NCBI RefSeq assembly: GCF_014649395.1
Contig: NZ_BMSY01000015.1
Span: forward strand, 62,001-126,000
Source of the DNA: Streptomyces aureoverticillatus
GTDB taxonomy: Bacteria; Actinomycetota; Actinomycetes; Streptomycetales; Streptomycetaceae
Length of the DNA: 64,000 nucleotides
Direction of reading: 5' to 3'
The first letter of the stretch is position 1; each line of letters opens with the position of its first letter. The notes under the pieces are model-generated. The model was given only the letters and a program-made list of their open reading frames with translations, was not told the origin of the DNA and did not search any database. Shown here in pieces: positions 15,983 through 24,542 of this stretch. The position numbers and the translations under genes were made by a program.

Positions 15983-17422
15983 CTAGCGGGCCCGGTCGAG
16001 CAGCAGGACCGCCACGTCGTCCGTCAGATCGCCGCCGTTGAGGTCCCTGGCCTCGTTCACGGCGGCCTCCAGGAGTTCCTCGCCGCCCAGGCCCGCCGCG
16101 ATCTGGCGGCGGACCATCTCCACCATGCCGTCCTGGCCGAGCCGCTGGTTGCCCTCGCCGATCCGGCCCTCGATCAGGCCGTCCGTGTACAGCATCAGGC
16201 TCCAGTCGCCGCCGAGCTCCACCTGCCGGCGCGGCCAGCGGGCACGCGGCAGCAGGCCTAGGGCGGGGCCCCCGTCGTCGTACGGAAGCAGCTCGGCCGG
16301 GCGACCGGGGCGCGCTATCAGCGGTGACGGGTGGCCGGCCAGGCAGAGCCCGGCCCGGCGTCCGTCCGGCGCGATGTCCACCGTGCACAGCGTCGCGAAG
16401 ATCTCCTCGTCGGCCCGCTCGTGCTCGAGGACCCGCTGGAGGGTGGAGAGCAGCTCGTCGCCGACCAGGCCCGCGAACGTCAGCGCGCGCCAGGCGATGC
16501 GCAGCTCGACGCCGAGCGCCGCCTCGTCCGGGCCGTGGCCGCAGACGTCGCCGATCATCACGTGCACCGAGCCGTCGGGCGTGCGCACCGTGTCGTAGAA
16601 GTCGCCGCCGAGCAGCGCGCGGGAGCGGCCGGGGCGGTAGCGGGCGGCGAAGCGCAGCGGGGAGCCGTCGAGCAGCGGGGTCGGCAGCAGGCCGCGCTCC
16701 AGCCGGGCGTTCTCCTGCGCGCGCAGCCGGGACTCGGTGAGCTGGCGCTGGGCGGCGTCGGCGCGCTTGCGCTCCACCGCGTACCGGATGGCGCGGCTCA
16801 GCAGGCGGCCGTCCAGCTCCTCGCGCAGCAGATAGTCCTGGGCGCCGACGCGCACCGCCTGGGCGCCGATCTCGGCGTCGCCGGACGCGGTGAGCGCGAG
16901 GACGGCGTGCCGGGGCGCGAGGCGCAGCACGTGCTTGAGCACGGCGAGCTCGTCGGGGTCGTCGTCCCCGCCGCGGCGGTCCGGGCCGTCGGACCCGGCG
17001 CCCGAGCCGGTGCCTCCGTTGCCGGAACCGGTGCCTCCGTTGCCGGGGCCGGTGCCTCCGTTGCCGGGGCCGGTCAGCGCCAGGTCGAGCAGGATGCAGT
17101 GCACGTCGTCCGTGAGCAGCCGCTCGGCCTCGGTGAGGTTGCGGGCGGTGCGGATGCGGATGGGCTTGCCCGCGGAGTCCAGCAGCTCAGGAACGCTCAG
17201 CGAGCCCGCAGGGTCGTCCTCGATCACCAGCAGGGTGAGGTTGGTGCTGTTGTCCACGGGGTCGTCGCCCAGGGGGCTGTGGTCGGCGGCCGTGGGGCCG
17301 CCGGTGTTGTCGTCGGCGGTGCTGTCGCCGACGGGCCCGGCGCCGGGCGCTGCCGGTGCCGCTTTCGCCTGACCGCCTTCCGCGGCCGGGATCGCTCTCT
17401 GCCGCGGTATGGGTGCGGGCAT
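15983..17422 (-). CDS. Fused receiver-domain/SpoIIE-type PP2C phosphatase
   Basis: A 479-residue protein. A disordered Ala/Gly N-terminus (~60 residues) precedes a receiver domain (acidic pocket E68-D69-D70, phospho-acceptor D113 in ILLDLAL, T178) and a short coiled-coil linker. A PPM/SpoIIE phosphatase follows (LGGDFYDTV, GDVCGHGPDEAAL, LYTDGLIEG, DLTDDVAVLLL). Such proteins act like RsbU in anti-sigma-antagonist pathways. Two oddities: ~40 residues with GNGGTG repeats interrupt the receiver right after D113, and the conserved Lys is replaced by Arg (R200 in QDYLLRE). ATG 17422 follows GGAAGGAAC. Confidence 0.9.
   Translation of the reverse strand: MPAPIPRQRAIPAAEGGQAKAAPAAPGAGPVGDSTADDNTGGPTAADHSPLGDDPVDNSTNLTLLVIEDDPAGSLSVPELLDSAGKPIRIRTARNLTEAERLLTDDVHCILLDLALTGPGNGGTGPGNGGTGSGNGGTGSGAGSDGPDRRGGDDDPDELAVLKHVLRLAPRHAVLALTASGDAEIGAQAVRVGAQDYLLREELDGRLLSRAIRYAVERKRADAAQRQLTESRLRAQENARLERGLLPTPLLDGSPLRFAARYRPGRSRALLGGDFYDTVRTPDGSVHVMIGDVCGHGPDEAALGVELRIAWRALTFAGLVGDELLSTLQRVLEHERADEEIFATLCTVDIAPDGRRAGLCLAGHPSPLIARPGRPAELLPYDDGGPALGLLPRARWPRRQVELGGDWSLMLYTDGLIEGRIGEGNQRLGQDGMVEMVRRQIAAGLGGEELLEAAVNEARDLNGGDLTDDVAVLLLDRAR
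17007..17069 (-). repeat. In-frame 21-bp tandem repeat in the receiver domain
   Basis: Three consecutive 21-bp units (CCGGTGCCTCCGTTGCCGGGG type) start at 17007, 17028 and 17049. On the minus strand each encodes a seven-residue Gly-rich unit (PGNGGTG/SGNGGTG). They follow the phospho-acceptor Asp codon of the receiver. Confidence 0.9.
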
Positions 17423-17684
17423 CGTTGGGTTCCTTCCCTCCCCCCGAGGGCATGGTGGAGCGACGGTCGCACGCCCCACCAGACGGGGACCATAGCGGTA
17501 GCCGGGGCCTGTGTGGAATGCCGCGCGATCCATGGCCGACGGCATATGCCGCATCCTGGACCGCATTTGGGCACGAACGTGGTCCGTCTGTGATGACGAA
17601 CGTCACGCCGGAAGGGTTGAGCGGGGCGGCGGGCCGGGGGTGTGCCGTGCGGTGGGTCACAGCACCGGTCCTGGTGGGGCCCGG

Positions 17685-17822
17685 CCTCGGCCCGCGATCG
17701 GTCACCGCCTCGGCCCGCGATCGGTCACCGCCTCGGCCCGCGATCGGTCACCGCCTCGGCCCGCGATCGGTCACCGCCTCGGCCCGCGATCGGTCACCGC
17801 CTCGGCCCGCGATCGGTCACCG
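17685..17822. repeat. Perfect 23-bp tandem array, six copies
   Basis: Six identical 23-bp units (CCTCGGCCCGCGATCGGTCA followed by CCG) start every 23 bases from 17685. They lie in the 445-base gap between two same-strand genes, 45 bases after the NlpC/P60 stop. Each unit contains the palindrome CGATCG. There is no spacer between units, so it is not a CRISPR. The rest of the gap (17423-17684) shows no gene I can support. Confidence 0.95.
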
Positions 17823-17867
17823 CCCCGGTTGGCGAGGGGGCACAGCCCCACTCGCGTGTGGCCCGGC

Positions 17868-18962
17868 TCACTTGTCGGGGCGCACGACCCCGAGTATCTC
17901 CATCGAGCCCGCGCCCGCGACCGTCACGCTCCGGCCGGGGCGGGGGGCGTGCACGATGGCGCCGTCGCCCACATAGAGCCCGACGTGACTGGCGTCCTTG
18001 TGGTAGATGATCAGGTCGCCGGGGCGCATGTTCTTCACGTCGACGCGGGGGAGCTGCTTCCACTGCTCCTGCGAGGTGCGCGGGATGCCCTTGCCCGCGG
18101 CCGCCCAGGCCTGGGACGTGAGCCCCGAGCAGTCGAAGGACTTCGGGCCCTCCGCCCCCCATACATACGGCTTGCCGATCTGCGCCGTGGCGAACGCGAT
18201 GGCCTTCTTGCCGGGCGTGGTCGCCTCGCCCTTGGCGTTCTTGAGGACGCCGGTGTCCACCCAGGCCGACTGCTGCCTGAGCGCGGCCTCCTCCTCCAGC
18301 TTCCGCAGCCGCTCGCGCTCCTTCTTCTCCAGGCGCGACTCCATCCTCTCGGCGGCGGCGATCTTCTTCTTGACCTTCTTCTTCGCCTCCGCCTTGGCCT
18401 TGCGGTTGGCCTCCAGCTTCTTCCACTGGGCGGCGGCGTCCTTGGCGTACGTCTTCAAGTCCGTCTGGGTGCGGCTCATTTCGGTGAGCATGGCCTTGGT
18501 GGCGTGCTGGCCCTGGCGCAGGCGGCCCGCGCCGTCCAGGAACCGGCTCGGGTTGTCGCTCAGCATCAGCCGGGCCTCGTCCGGCATGCCGCCGCCGCGA
18601 TACTGCGCGCGGGCCGCGGCGCCCGCGCGGGCCTTCAGCTTGTCCAGCTTCGCCTGGCCCTTGTCGATGGACCGGGCCAGGCGGACGATCTCCTCGGACT
18701 GCTTCTCGGCCTTCTCCTCCGCGGCGTTGTACGCGTCGGTGGCCGTGCCCGCTTCGCGGTAGAGCCGGTCGATCTTCTTGCGGACCTCTTCGAGGGAGCT
18801 GTTCGCCGGCGGGCTCGGCTCACCCGGGCGCGTCGCCGGGGGAGTCGGGGGAGTGGGCTCGGGCGGGCTCGCGAACGCCGTGCCCGGTGCGGCCAGCACC
18901 GTGGCCGCGCACGCGCAGATCAACGCCACGGCCGTCGTCGTCGAGTGCCCCTTGCCGGTCAC
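17868..18962 (-). CDS. Secreted NlpC/P60 peptidoglycan endopeptidase with coiled coil
   Basis: A 364-residue secreted cell-wall hydrolase. A signal peptide (TTTAVALICACAATVLAAPG) and Pro-rich spacer lead into a ~170-residue coiled coil, then the C-terminal NlpC/P60 domain with catalytic Cys in KSFDCSGLT and His in DASHVGLYVG. It cleaves D-Glu-mDAP or related peptide bonds in peptidoglycan. An upstream ATG at 19025 adds 21 codons such as GCA, AGA, GTT, ACT, AAA and TCA, quite unlike this genome. That stretch contains TTACCGTCAGTAA and is better read as promoter, so I prefer GTG 18962. Confidence 0.85.
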   Translation of the reverse strand: MTGKGHSTTTAVALICACAATVLAAPGTAFASPPEPTPPTPPATRPGEPSPPANSSLEEVRKKIDRLYREAGTATDAYNAAEEKAEKQSEEIVRLARSIDKGQAKLDKLKARAGAAARAQYRGGGMPDEARLMLSDNPSRFLDGAGRLRQGQHATKAMLTEMSRTQTDLKTYAKDAAAQWKKLEANRKAKAEAKKKVKKKIAAAERMESRLEKKERERLRKLEEEAALRQQSAWVDTGVLKNAKGEATTPGKKAIAFATAQIGKPYVWGAEGPKSFDCSGLTSQAWAAAGKGIPRTSQEQWKQLPRVDVKNMRPGDLIIYHKDASHVGLYVGDGAIVHAPRPGRSVTVAGAGSMEILGVVRPDK

Positions 18963-19173
18963 GCCCGCCACCCCCAAAGCTGATTTACCGTCAGTAACTT
19001 CCCAACGTCTCCGGGATGGTGCCATGTCGGCGCCGATTACGACAGAGCCGCGCGACAACTCCGATCCCCACCCGTCCCATGTGACGAACGGCACGCGGAG
19101 ATCGTTCCCCGCAGGTCACAGAGATCGTTGCCCGCGGATCGCGGAGGTCGAGCCCGGTGGCGTCGCCCCGCGT

Positions 19174-19989
19174 TCAGCCCCCGCCCGGCGCCAACGCCTC
19201 CCACCGCACCGTCACTTCCCCCTGCCGCCACCGCGAACTCCGGTCCGCCACCGGCCAGTCCGCCGTCAGGTCGCGTACCGCCCGGATCCACCGCTGCCGC
19301 GCCCCGTACGCGGCGTACGGCGCGGCCGCCGCCCACGCCCGGTCGAAGTCGCGCAGGAACGCGTGCACCGGCTCGCCCGGCACATTCCGGTGGATCAGCG
19401 CCTTCGGCAGCCGCTCGGCGAGGTCGGACGGGCGCTCCAGGGAGCCGAGCCGGGCCGCGAACGTCACCGTGCGCGGACCCTCAGGACCGAGCGCCACCCA
19501 CACGTGCCGCCGCCCGATCTCGTCGCAGGTGCCCTCGACGAGCAGCCCGTCCGGTGCGAGCCGCGCGCACAGCCGTTCCCACACCGCGGCGACCGCGTCC
19601 TCGTCGTACTGGCGCAGCACGTTCGCCGCGCGGATCAGCACGGGGCGCGCGGCCAGGGGTGTCAGGGGCACTTCGAAGCCGCCGTGCCGGAAGGTGAGGC
19701 CCTCGCGCTCGTACGGCCGGGCGGCCGCCACCCGCTCCGGGTCGATCTCGATGCCGACCACGCGCGCGTGCGGGGCGGCGGTACGCAGCCTGAGCAGCAG
19801 CTCGACGGCGGTCCAGGGCGCCGCGCCGTACCCGAGGTCGACGGCGACCGGCGCGTCCGCGCGGCGCAGCGCCGCCCCGTGGGTGGCGGCGATCCAGCGG
19901 TCCATGCGGCGCAGCCGGTTGGGGTTCGTGGTCCCGCGCGTCACGGTTCCCACGGGGCGAGCGGACGAACGGGGGACGCGGGGGGCCAT
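19174..19989 (-). CDS. SAM-dependent methyltransferase-like protein
   Basis: A 271-residue Rossmann methyltransferase-like protein: motif I VAVDLGYGAAPWTAVEL, motif II RVVGIEIDPERV and post-motif FEVPL, then LIRAANVLRQYDEDAVAAVW. Start ATG 19989 (MAPRVPRSSARPVG). It is divergent from mshA with 158 bases between. Related Streptomyces genes sit beside mshA (recollection), but no link to mycothiol is established. Substrate unknown. Confidence 0.8.
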   Translation of the reverse strand: MAPRVPRSSARPVGTVTRGTTNPNRLRRMDRWIAATHGAALRRADAPVAVDLGYGAAPWTAVELLLRLRTAAPHARVVGIEIDPERVAAARPYEREGLTFRHGGFEVPLTPLAARPVLIRAANVLRQYDEDAVAAVWERLCARLAPDGLLVEGTCDEIGRRHVWVALGPEGPRTVTFAARLGSLERPSDLAERLPKALIHRNVPGEPVHAFLRDFDRAWAAAAPYAAYGARQRWIRAVRDLTADWPVADRSSRWRQGEVTVRWEALAPGGG

Positions 19990-20147
19990 AGGGGCAAGCG
20001 TAAGCAAGGGCCACGGTTGAGACCGCCAAGGTAATCCTTTGGCAAAGAGGAAATGGAGGTGACGCTTCCGGTGTTGCCCCTCCAGGAGGCCCGCACCACG
20101 GCCTCCCCCTCGCCGTGCCCGCCGCCAAGGCCAAGGAGGACTGCCAC

Positions 20148-21494
20148 GTGAGCCACTACGTGACCAGGCTCGGGCGTCGCTCCCCAACGGCGCCCGCCCG
20201 GATCCGGCTGCCCGGCGCCTCCCGCAGGCCCCGCCGGGTGGCGATGCTCAGCGTGCACACCTCGCCGCTGCACCAGCCCGGCACTGGCGACGCGGGCGGC
20301 ATGAACGTCTACATCGTGGAGCTGGCCAAGCGGCTCGCCGCGATCAACATCGAGGTGGAGATCTTCACGCGCGCCACGACGGGGGCCCTGCCGCCCGCCG
20401 TGGAGCTGTCTCCCGGAGTGTTGGTACGCCACGTCGACGCGGGCCCCTACGAAGGCCTCGCCAAGGAGGAGCTGCCGGCCCAGCTCTGCGCCTTCACCCA
20501 CGGCGTGATGCAGGCCTGGGCGGGCCACCGGCCCGGCTACTACGACCTGGTCCACTCGCACTACTGGCTCAGCGGCCACGTCGGCTGGCTGGCCGCCGAG
20601 CGCTGGGGCACCCCCCTGGTGCACGCCATGCACACCATGGCCAAGGTCAAGAACGCCGCGCTCGCCGCGGGCGACACCCCGGAGCCCGCCGCCCGCGTCA
20701 TCGGCGAGACCCAGATCGTGCGCGCCGCCGACCGTCTCATCGCCAACACCTCCGAAGAGGCCGACGAACTCGTACGTCACTACGAAGCCGACCCCGGCAA
20801 GGTCGCCGTCGTCCACCCGGGCGTGAACCTGGACCGCTTCCGCCCGGCCGACGGCCGCGCCGCCGCCCGGCAGCGGCTCGGGCTCCCGCAGGACGCCCTC
20901 ATTCCGCTCTTCGCCGGCCGCATCCAGCCCCTGAAGGCCCCCGACGTGCTGCTGCGCGCCGTCGGCGTCCTCCTGGAGGAGCGGCCCGAGCTGCGCTCGC
21001 GGATCGTCGTGCCGGTCGTCGGCGGGCCGAGCGGCAGCGGCCTCGCGAAGCCGGAGGGCCTGCAGAAGCTGGCCGCCCGCCTGGGGATCGCGGATGTCGT
21101 ACGTTTCCAGCCGCCCGTCGGGCAGGAGCAGCTCGCGGACTGGTTCCGGGCCGCGTCCGTCCTCGTGATGCCCTCGTACAGCGAGTCCTTCGGCCTGGTG
21201 GCCATAGAGGCGCAGGCCGCGGGGACGCCGGTGCTCGCCGCGGCGGTGGGCGGTCTGCCCGTCGCCGTGCGCGACGGGCAGACCGGGTTCCTGATCTCCG
21301 GCCACGAACCCGCCCGCTACGCGCGCGTGCTGCGCGAACTGGCCGACCATCCACACCTTGTGGACCGCATGGGCGCGGCGGCCGCGCGGCACGCCGAGTC
21401 CTTCGGGTGGGGGACCGCGGCGTCCGCCACGGCCGACGTGTACACCGCCGCCGTGCACGATCACCGGCGTCACGTACGCTCGCACCATGGGTGA
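20148..21494 (+). CDS. mshA: D-inositol-3-phosphate glycosyltransferase MshA
   Basis: A 448-residue GT4 glycosyltransferase catalysing the first step of mycothiol synthesis: UDP-GlcNAc plus 1D-myo-inositol-3-phosphate. It has the N-terminal VAMLSVHTSPLHQPGTGDAG and GGMNVYIVELAKRLA blocks, YYDLVHSHYWLSG, and the nucleotide-binding EX7E region (SYSESFGLVAIEAQAAGTP) near the C-terminus. GTG 20148 has AAGGAGGA seven bases upstream. The downstream YbjN gene overlaps by eight bases. Confidence 0.96.
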   Translation: MSHYVTRLGRRSPTAPARIRLPGASRRPRRVAMLSVHTSPLHQPGTGDAGGMNVYIVELAKRLAAINIEVEIFTRATTGALPPAVELSPGVLVRHVDAGPYEGLAKEELPAQLCAFTHGVMQAWAGHRPGYYDLVHSHYWLSGHVGWLAAERWGTPLVHAMHTMAKVKNAALAAGDTPEPAARVIGETQIVRAADRLIANTSEEADELVRHYEADPGKVAVVHPGVNLDRFRPADGRAAARQRLGLPQDALIPLFAGRIQPLKAPDVLLRAVGVLLEERPELRSRIVVPVVGGPSGSGLAKPEGLQKLAARLGIADVVRFQPPVGQEQLADWFRAASVLVMPSYSESFGLVAIEAQAAGTPVLAAAVGGLPVAVRDGQTGFLISGHEPARYARVLRELADHPHLVDRMGAAAARHAESFGWGTAASATADVYTAAVHDHRRHVRSHHG

Positions 21495-21987
21495 CGTTTC
21501 TGGCGGGGCGCCTTCCGCGGTGATCGAGCGGGTGCTCGACGAGGCCGGTCTTGAGTGGGAGTCCCCGGAGCCCGGGGCGTACGTGGTGAAGCTGCCCGGC
21601 ACGCGCAAGCTCTCCACGACCCTCTCGCTGCGCGTCGGCAAGCACTCGCTGTCCCTGAACGCCTTTGTGATCCGCCGTCCCGACGAGAACCACGAAGGCG
21701 TCCACCGCTGGCTCCTGGAGCGGAACCTCCGCCTGTACGGCGTGAGTTACGCCATCGACTCCCTGGGGGACGTGTACGTCGCCGGCAAGCTGCCGCTCGC
21801 CGCCGTCACGGCCGACGAGCTCGACCGGCTCCTCGGCTCCGTCCTCGAAGCGGCCGACGGTTCTTTCAACACCTTGCTGGAGCTGGGGTTCGCGTCCGCG
21901 ATCCGCAAGGAGTACGAGTGGCGCGTCTCGCGCGGCGAATCCACCCGCAACCTGGACGCGTTCACCCACTTGACCCAGCCTCGGTAG
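21487..21987 (+). CDS. YbjN-domain protein
   Basis: A 166-residue YbjN family protein (LSLRVGKHSLSLNAFVIRRP, WLLERNLRLYGVSYAIDSLG). The fold resembles type III secretion chaperones, and in actinobacteria the role is unknown. Its ATG lies inside the mshA 3' end (ATGGGTGA), so it is translationally coupled to mshA, a linkage conserved in streptomycetes (recollection). Confidence 0.88.
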   Translation: MGDVSGGAPSAVIERVLDEAGLEWESPEPGAYVVKLPGTRKLSTTLSLRVGKHSLSLNAFVIRRPDENHEGVHRWLLERNLRLYGVSYAIDSLGDVYVAGKLPLAAVTADELDRLLGSVLEAADGSFNTLLELGFASAIRKEYEWRVSRGESTRNLDAFTHLTQPR

Positions 21988-21991
21988 TTCC

Positions 21992-22196
21992 TCGGCTTTC
22001 CCCCGGTGGGTGGCTTTCCTGTCCCGCCCCGCCCGCCCGTTTCCAGTCGACCGCGGGGTGGGCGTCTCTAGCGGGAGCGTTCACCGTCGGCGGCTGCGGG
22101 CGGGTCACAGCTGCGGCTCCCACAGGGCCTCATCCGCACCCGCTCCGTTCCCCGCTGTGGGCAGCTGGGCCGCCAGGGGCGGCACGGGTGGGCACA
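21992..22196. repeat. Dispersed intergenic repeat, copy 2
   Basis: The second copy of the element at 6590-6830; the best-conserved block is 22155-22196. It occupies most of the 339-base gap between the YbjN and beta-helix genes and starts just after the YbjN stop codon. Confidence 0.7.
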
Positions 22197-22280
22197 GCCC
22201 ACGACCAGGGTGCCCGTAACTCCGGCGGCACGACACCTTCCCCCGGCGGCAGCCACATGGCATGCTCCCGCCCAACGCAG

Positions 22281-22299
22281 ACGTGAACGCAGTTCACGT
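22281..22299. promoter_or_regulatory. Palindromic operator before the beta-helix gene
   Basis: A perfect inverted repeat ACGTGAAC-GCA-GTTCACGT, 27 bases before ATG 22327. This is the typical size and position of a GntR/TetR/LacI-type site; the regulator is not adjacent. Confidence 0.6.
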
Positions 22300-22326
22300 A
22301 CATGCACGGATGATGGGGAGGCGGGT

Positions 22327-23994
22327 ATGGCAGACCTCAGCAGACGCGGCGTCCTCGGCGGAGCCGTCGCCGTCGCGGCCACTGCGGCAACGGGAGTCAC
22401 GGTCCCGGCCGCCGCTGTCGCCGCCGCCGTGCCGGCGGAACCCCCCACCCTCTGGCGAGAGTTCACCAAGACCCCCTACACGCACCCCCAAATCCCCTAC
22501 GTAGGAAGAGCAGGAGCCCGCCGGGGCACCCGGCACCTCCCCCACCCCGGCCGGGTGTTCCACGCCCACCACTACGGCGCCAGGCCCGACGCCCAGTCGA
22601 ACGCGCCCGCCATCAACCGTGCCCTCGCCGCCGCCGGAAGGGCCGGCGGGGGCACGGTCCAGCTCCCCGCGGGCACCTACCGCGTGGACGACATCATCCG
22701 CATCGCCCACGACAACGTCGTCCTCCGCGGCGCGGGCAGCGCCCGCACCACACTCGTCGCCACCAAGAACCTCACCGACCTCATCGGCCCCTACGGCAGC
22801 CGCTACGGAGGCGACAAGTCGAGCTGGTCCTGGGCGGGAGGGCTCATCTGGCTCTGCCCGAGCGGCCGTTGGGACAGCCTCACAGCCGCCATCAGGGCCA
22901 AGGACTGGCCCTTCGAGGGCTGGACCGGCAACAAGCGCGACGAATGGCGCACCCTCACCACCCTCGCCCCCGCCACCCGCGGCTCCTGGTCCGTCCGCGT
23001 CACCGACCCCACTCCCCTCCGCCGCGGCGACCTCGTCCTCCTGCGCCTCGCCGACGACGCGGACCACACCCTCCTGGAGCACATGGCGGGCGACGGCCCG
23101 GGCGCCAGGGCGTACACCTGGGACGACAAGACGAAGCTCACCTCGTACGTCCCCTACGAGTGGCCCGTACGGATCGCCTCCGTGAAGGGGCGCACGGTGA
23201 CCTTCGAGCGGCCGCTCCCGCTCGACGTCCGGCCGGAGTGGGACCCCCGGCTCACCACCCACGTCAAGGCGCTCACCGGCTCCGGCGTCGAGGGCCTCAC
23301 CCTCGAAGCCGTCGAGACCCCGCAGTCCCCGCACCTGCTCGACAAGGGCTACAACGGCGTCACCTTCCAGTGCGCGTACGACTGTTGGGCGGACGACGTC
23401 CACGTACGCCACGTGGACAACGGGTTCGGCCTTGTCGCCGCCTCCGCCTGCACCCTGCGCCGCACCTCCGTGGGCGGCCGCGGCTCGCACCACCCGTACT
23501 TCTGCCGGGAGGGCTCGCACGACAACCTGATCGAGGACTTCCGGATCGAGCGGCGCACGACGCCCGCGCCCGCCGGGACGCAGCTGCACGGCATCAACGT
23601 GGAGGGCCTGTCCTCGTACAACGTCTGGTCGCGCGGCGAGATGGAGATGGGCACCTTCGACACACACCGCGGGATGCCGTTCGCCAACGTACGGACCCAG
23701 ATCACCGTCGAGAACAACGGGCGGCACGGCGGCGACGGCAGCGCGGGGCCCCTCTACGGAGCGCGCTTCACGCACTGGAACGTCACCGTCACCAACCAGC
23801 GCGCCGGACTGGTCAAACTTGACGGCATCGCGCCGCACAGCGCCACGGTCGGCATCTCCCGGGTCCGCGAGTTCGACCAGATCGACGTGCCGGACTTCTC
23901 CGGAGAGCTCAACTCGCGCATCGAGGCGTACGGTTCACCGGGTTCCGTACGCCCCCGGAATCTGTACGACGCCCAGCGCGCCCTGGACGACTGA
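22327..23994 (+). CDS. Tat-exported right-handed beta-helix protein (pectate-lyase-like)
   Basis: A 555-residue protein with a twin-arginine signal (DLSRRGVLGGAVAV). It carries the pectate_lyase_3 start signature (HYGARPDAQSNAPAINRALA, GGTVQLPAGTYRVDDIIRI) and parallel beta-helix rungs up to ~residue 530. Probably an extracellular polysaccharide lyase or glycosidase; catalytic residues cannot be assigned. ATG 22327 has GGGGAGG upstream. It is monocistronic. Confidence 0.85.
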   Translation: MADLSRRGVLGGAVAVAATAATGVTVPAAAVAAAVPAEPPTLWREFTKTPYTHPQIPYVGRAGARRGTRHLPHPGRVFHAHHYGARPDAQSNAPAINRALAAAGRAGGGTVQLPAGTYRVDDIIRIAHDNVVLRGAGSARTTLVATKNLTDLIGPYGSRYGGDKSSWSWAGGLIWLCPSGRWDSLTAAIRAKDWPFEGWTGNKRDEWRTLTTLAPATRGSWSVRVTDPTPLRRGDLVLLRLADDADHTLLEHMAGDGPGARAYTWDDKTKLTSYVPYEWPVRIASVKGRTVTFERPLPLDVRPEWDPRLTTHVKALTGSGVEGLTLEAVETPQSPHLLDKGYNGVTFQCAYDCWADDVHVRHVDNGFGLVAASACTLRRTSVGGRGSHHPYFCREGSHDNLIEDFRIERRTTPAPAGTQLHGINVEGLSSYNVWSRGEMEMGTFDTHRGMPFANVRTQITVENNGRHGGDGSAGPLYGARFTHWNVTVTNQRAGLVKLDGIAPHSATVGISRVREFDQIDVPDFSGELNSRIEAYGSPGSVRPRNLYDAQRALDD

Positions 23995-24020
23995 GAGCCG
24001 GGGGCCGGCGGCTGGGGCGG

Positions 24021-24290
24021 CTACCCGAAGGGGACCAGCCGGACCACGGTCACGGTGAGGACCGACCCCGACACGTAGTAGAGGACGATCGCGCCGCCGA
24101 CCGTCGCCTCGCGGCGGTCGCGCTCGGCGGGGTCCGTGGACACGGCCGTCGAACCGTGCCCGTAGGGGTCGCGGCCGAGCGTGCGCACCATCGCCGCCCG
24201 GAAGGCGTCCGCGTCGTCCATCTTGGCCAGGGTGTCGTCGGCGGGCGGTGCGTAAGTGATGCGATAGCTCCGGCTCCGGTGACGGCTCAC
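24021..24290 (-). CDS. RelE/ParE-like small protein, putative toxin
   Basis: An 89-residue basic protein: an N-terminal YRITYAPPADDTLAKMD helix region, a middle GRDPYGHGS loop, and a C-terminal GAIVLYYVSGSVLTVTVVRL strand pair resembling the RelE/ParE sheet. The GTG start overlaps the stop of the upstream small gene by GTGA, the tight coupling typical of type II toxin-antitoxin pairs. Catalytic residues are not clear, so toxin activity is inferred from size, order and fold pattern. Confidence 0.65.
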   Translation of the reverse strand: MSRHRSRSYRITYAPPADDTLAKMDDADAFRAAMVRTLGRDPYGHGSTAVSTDPAERDRREATVGGAIVLYYVSGSVLTVTVVRLVPFG

Positions 24291-24535
24291 GCGATGCTCC
24301 GCCTCTCGGCCTCGTCGGCGGCGAGGCGGTCGAGCAGGGCCTCTGCCTCGGGGTCGGGCACGGCCTCCAGCATCCAGTGCCGCATCACGCTGTGGATCTC
24401 GTCGACCCCGGCCTCGTTGATGGCCCGGTCGAACTCCGCGCGCCGGTCCTCGGGCAGGGCGGCGCGGATGTCCGGGATGGTGTTGGGGACATCGACCTCC
24501 TCGCCGCCGATGAAGGTCTTCAGTGGTTCGGCCAT
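24287..24535 (-). CDS. Small acidic protein, putative antitoxin
   Basis: An 82-residue acidic helical protein (PDIRAALPEDRRAEFDRAIN ... WMLEAVPDPEAEALLDRLAA) directly upstream of the RelE-like gene, overlapping it by four bases. Order (antitoxin first), charge and size fit a type II antitoxin. No classical DNA-binding motif is obvious. ATG 24535 follows AGGGAGAG. Its upstream neighbour, the MFS gene, ends only seven bases away, so the three genes may be co-transcribed. Confidence 0.65.
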   Translation of the reverse strand: MAEPLKTFIGGEEVDVPNTIPDIRAALPEDRRAEFDRAINEAGVDEIHSVMRHWMLEAVPDPEAEALLDRLAADEAERRSIA

Positions 24536-24542
24536 GGTCGGG

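Noticed and set aside
17685..17822. CRISPR array
   Set aside because: The 23-bp units are directly abutting with no spacers, and there are no cas genes in the window.
18963..19173. A c-di-AMP (ydaO) riboswitch before the NlpC/P60 gene
   Set aside because: Such riboswitches often precede actinobacterial wall hydrolases, but the space to the next gene is only about 210 bases and I cannot recognise the conserved ydaO core.
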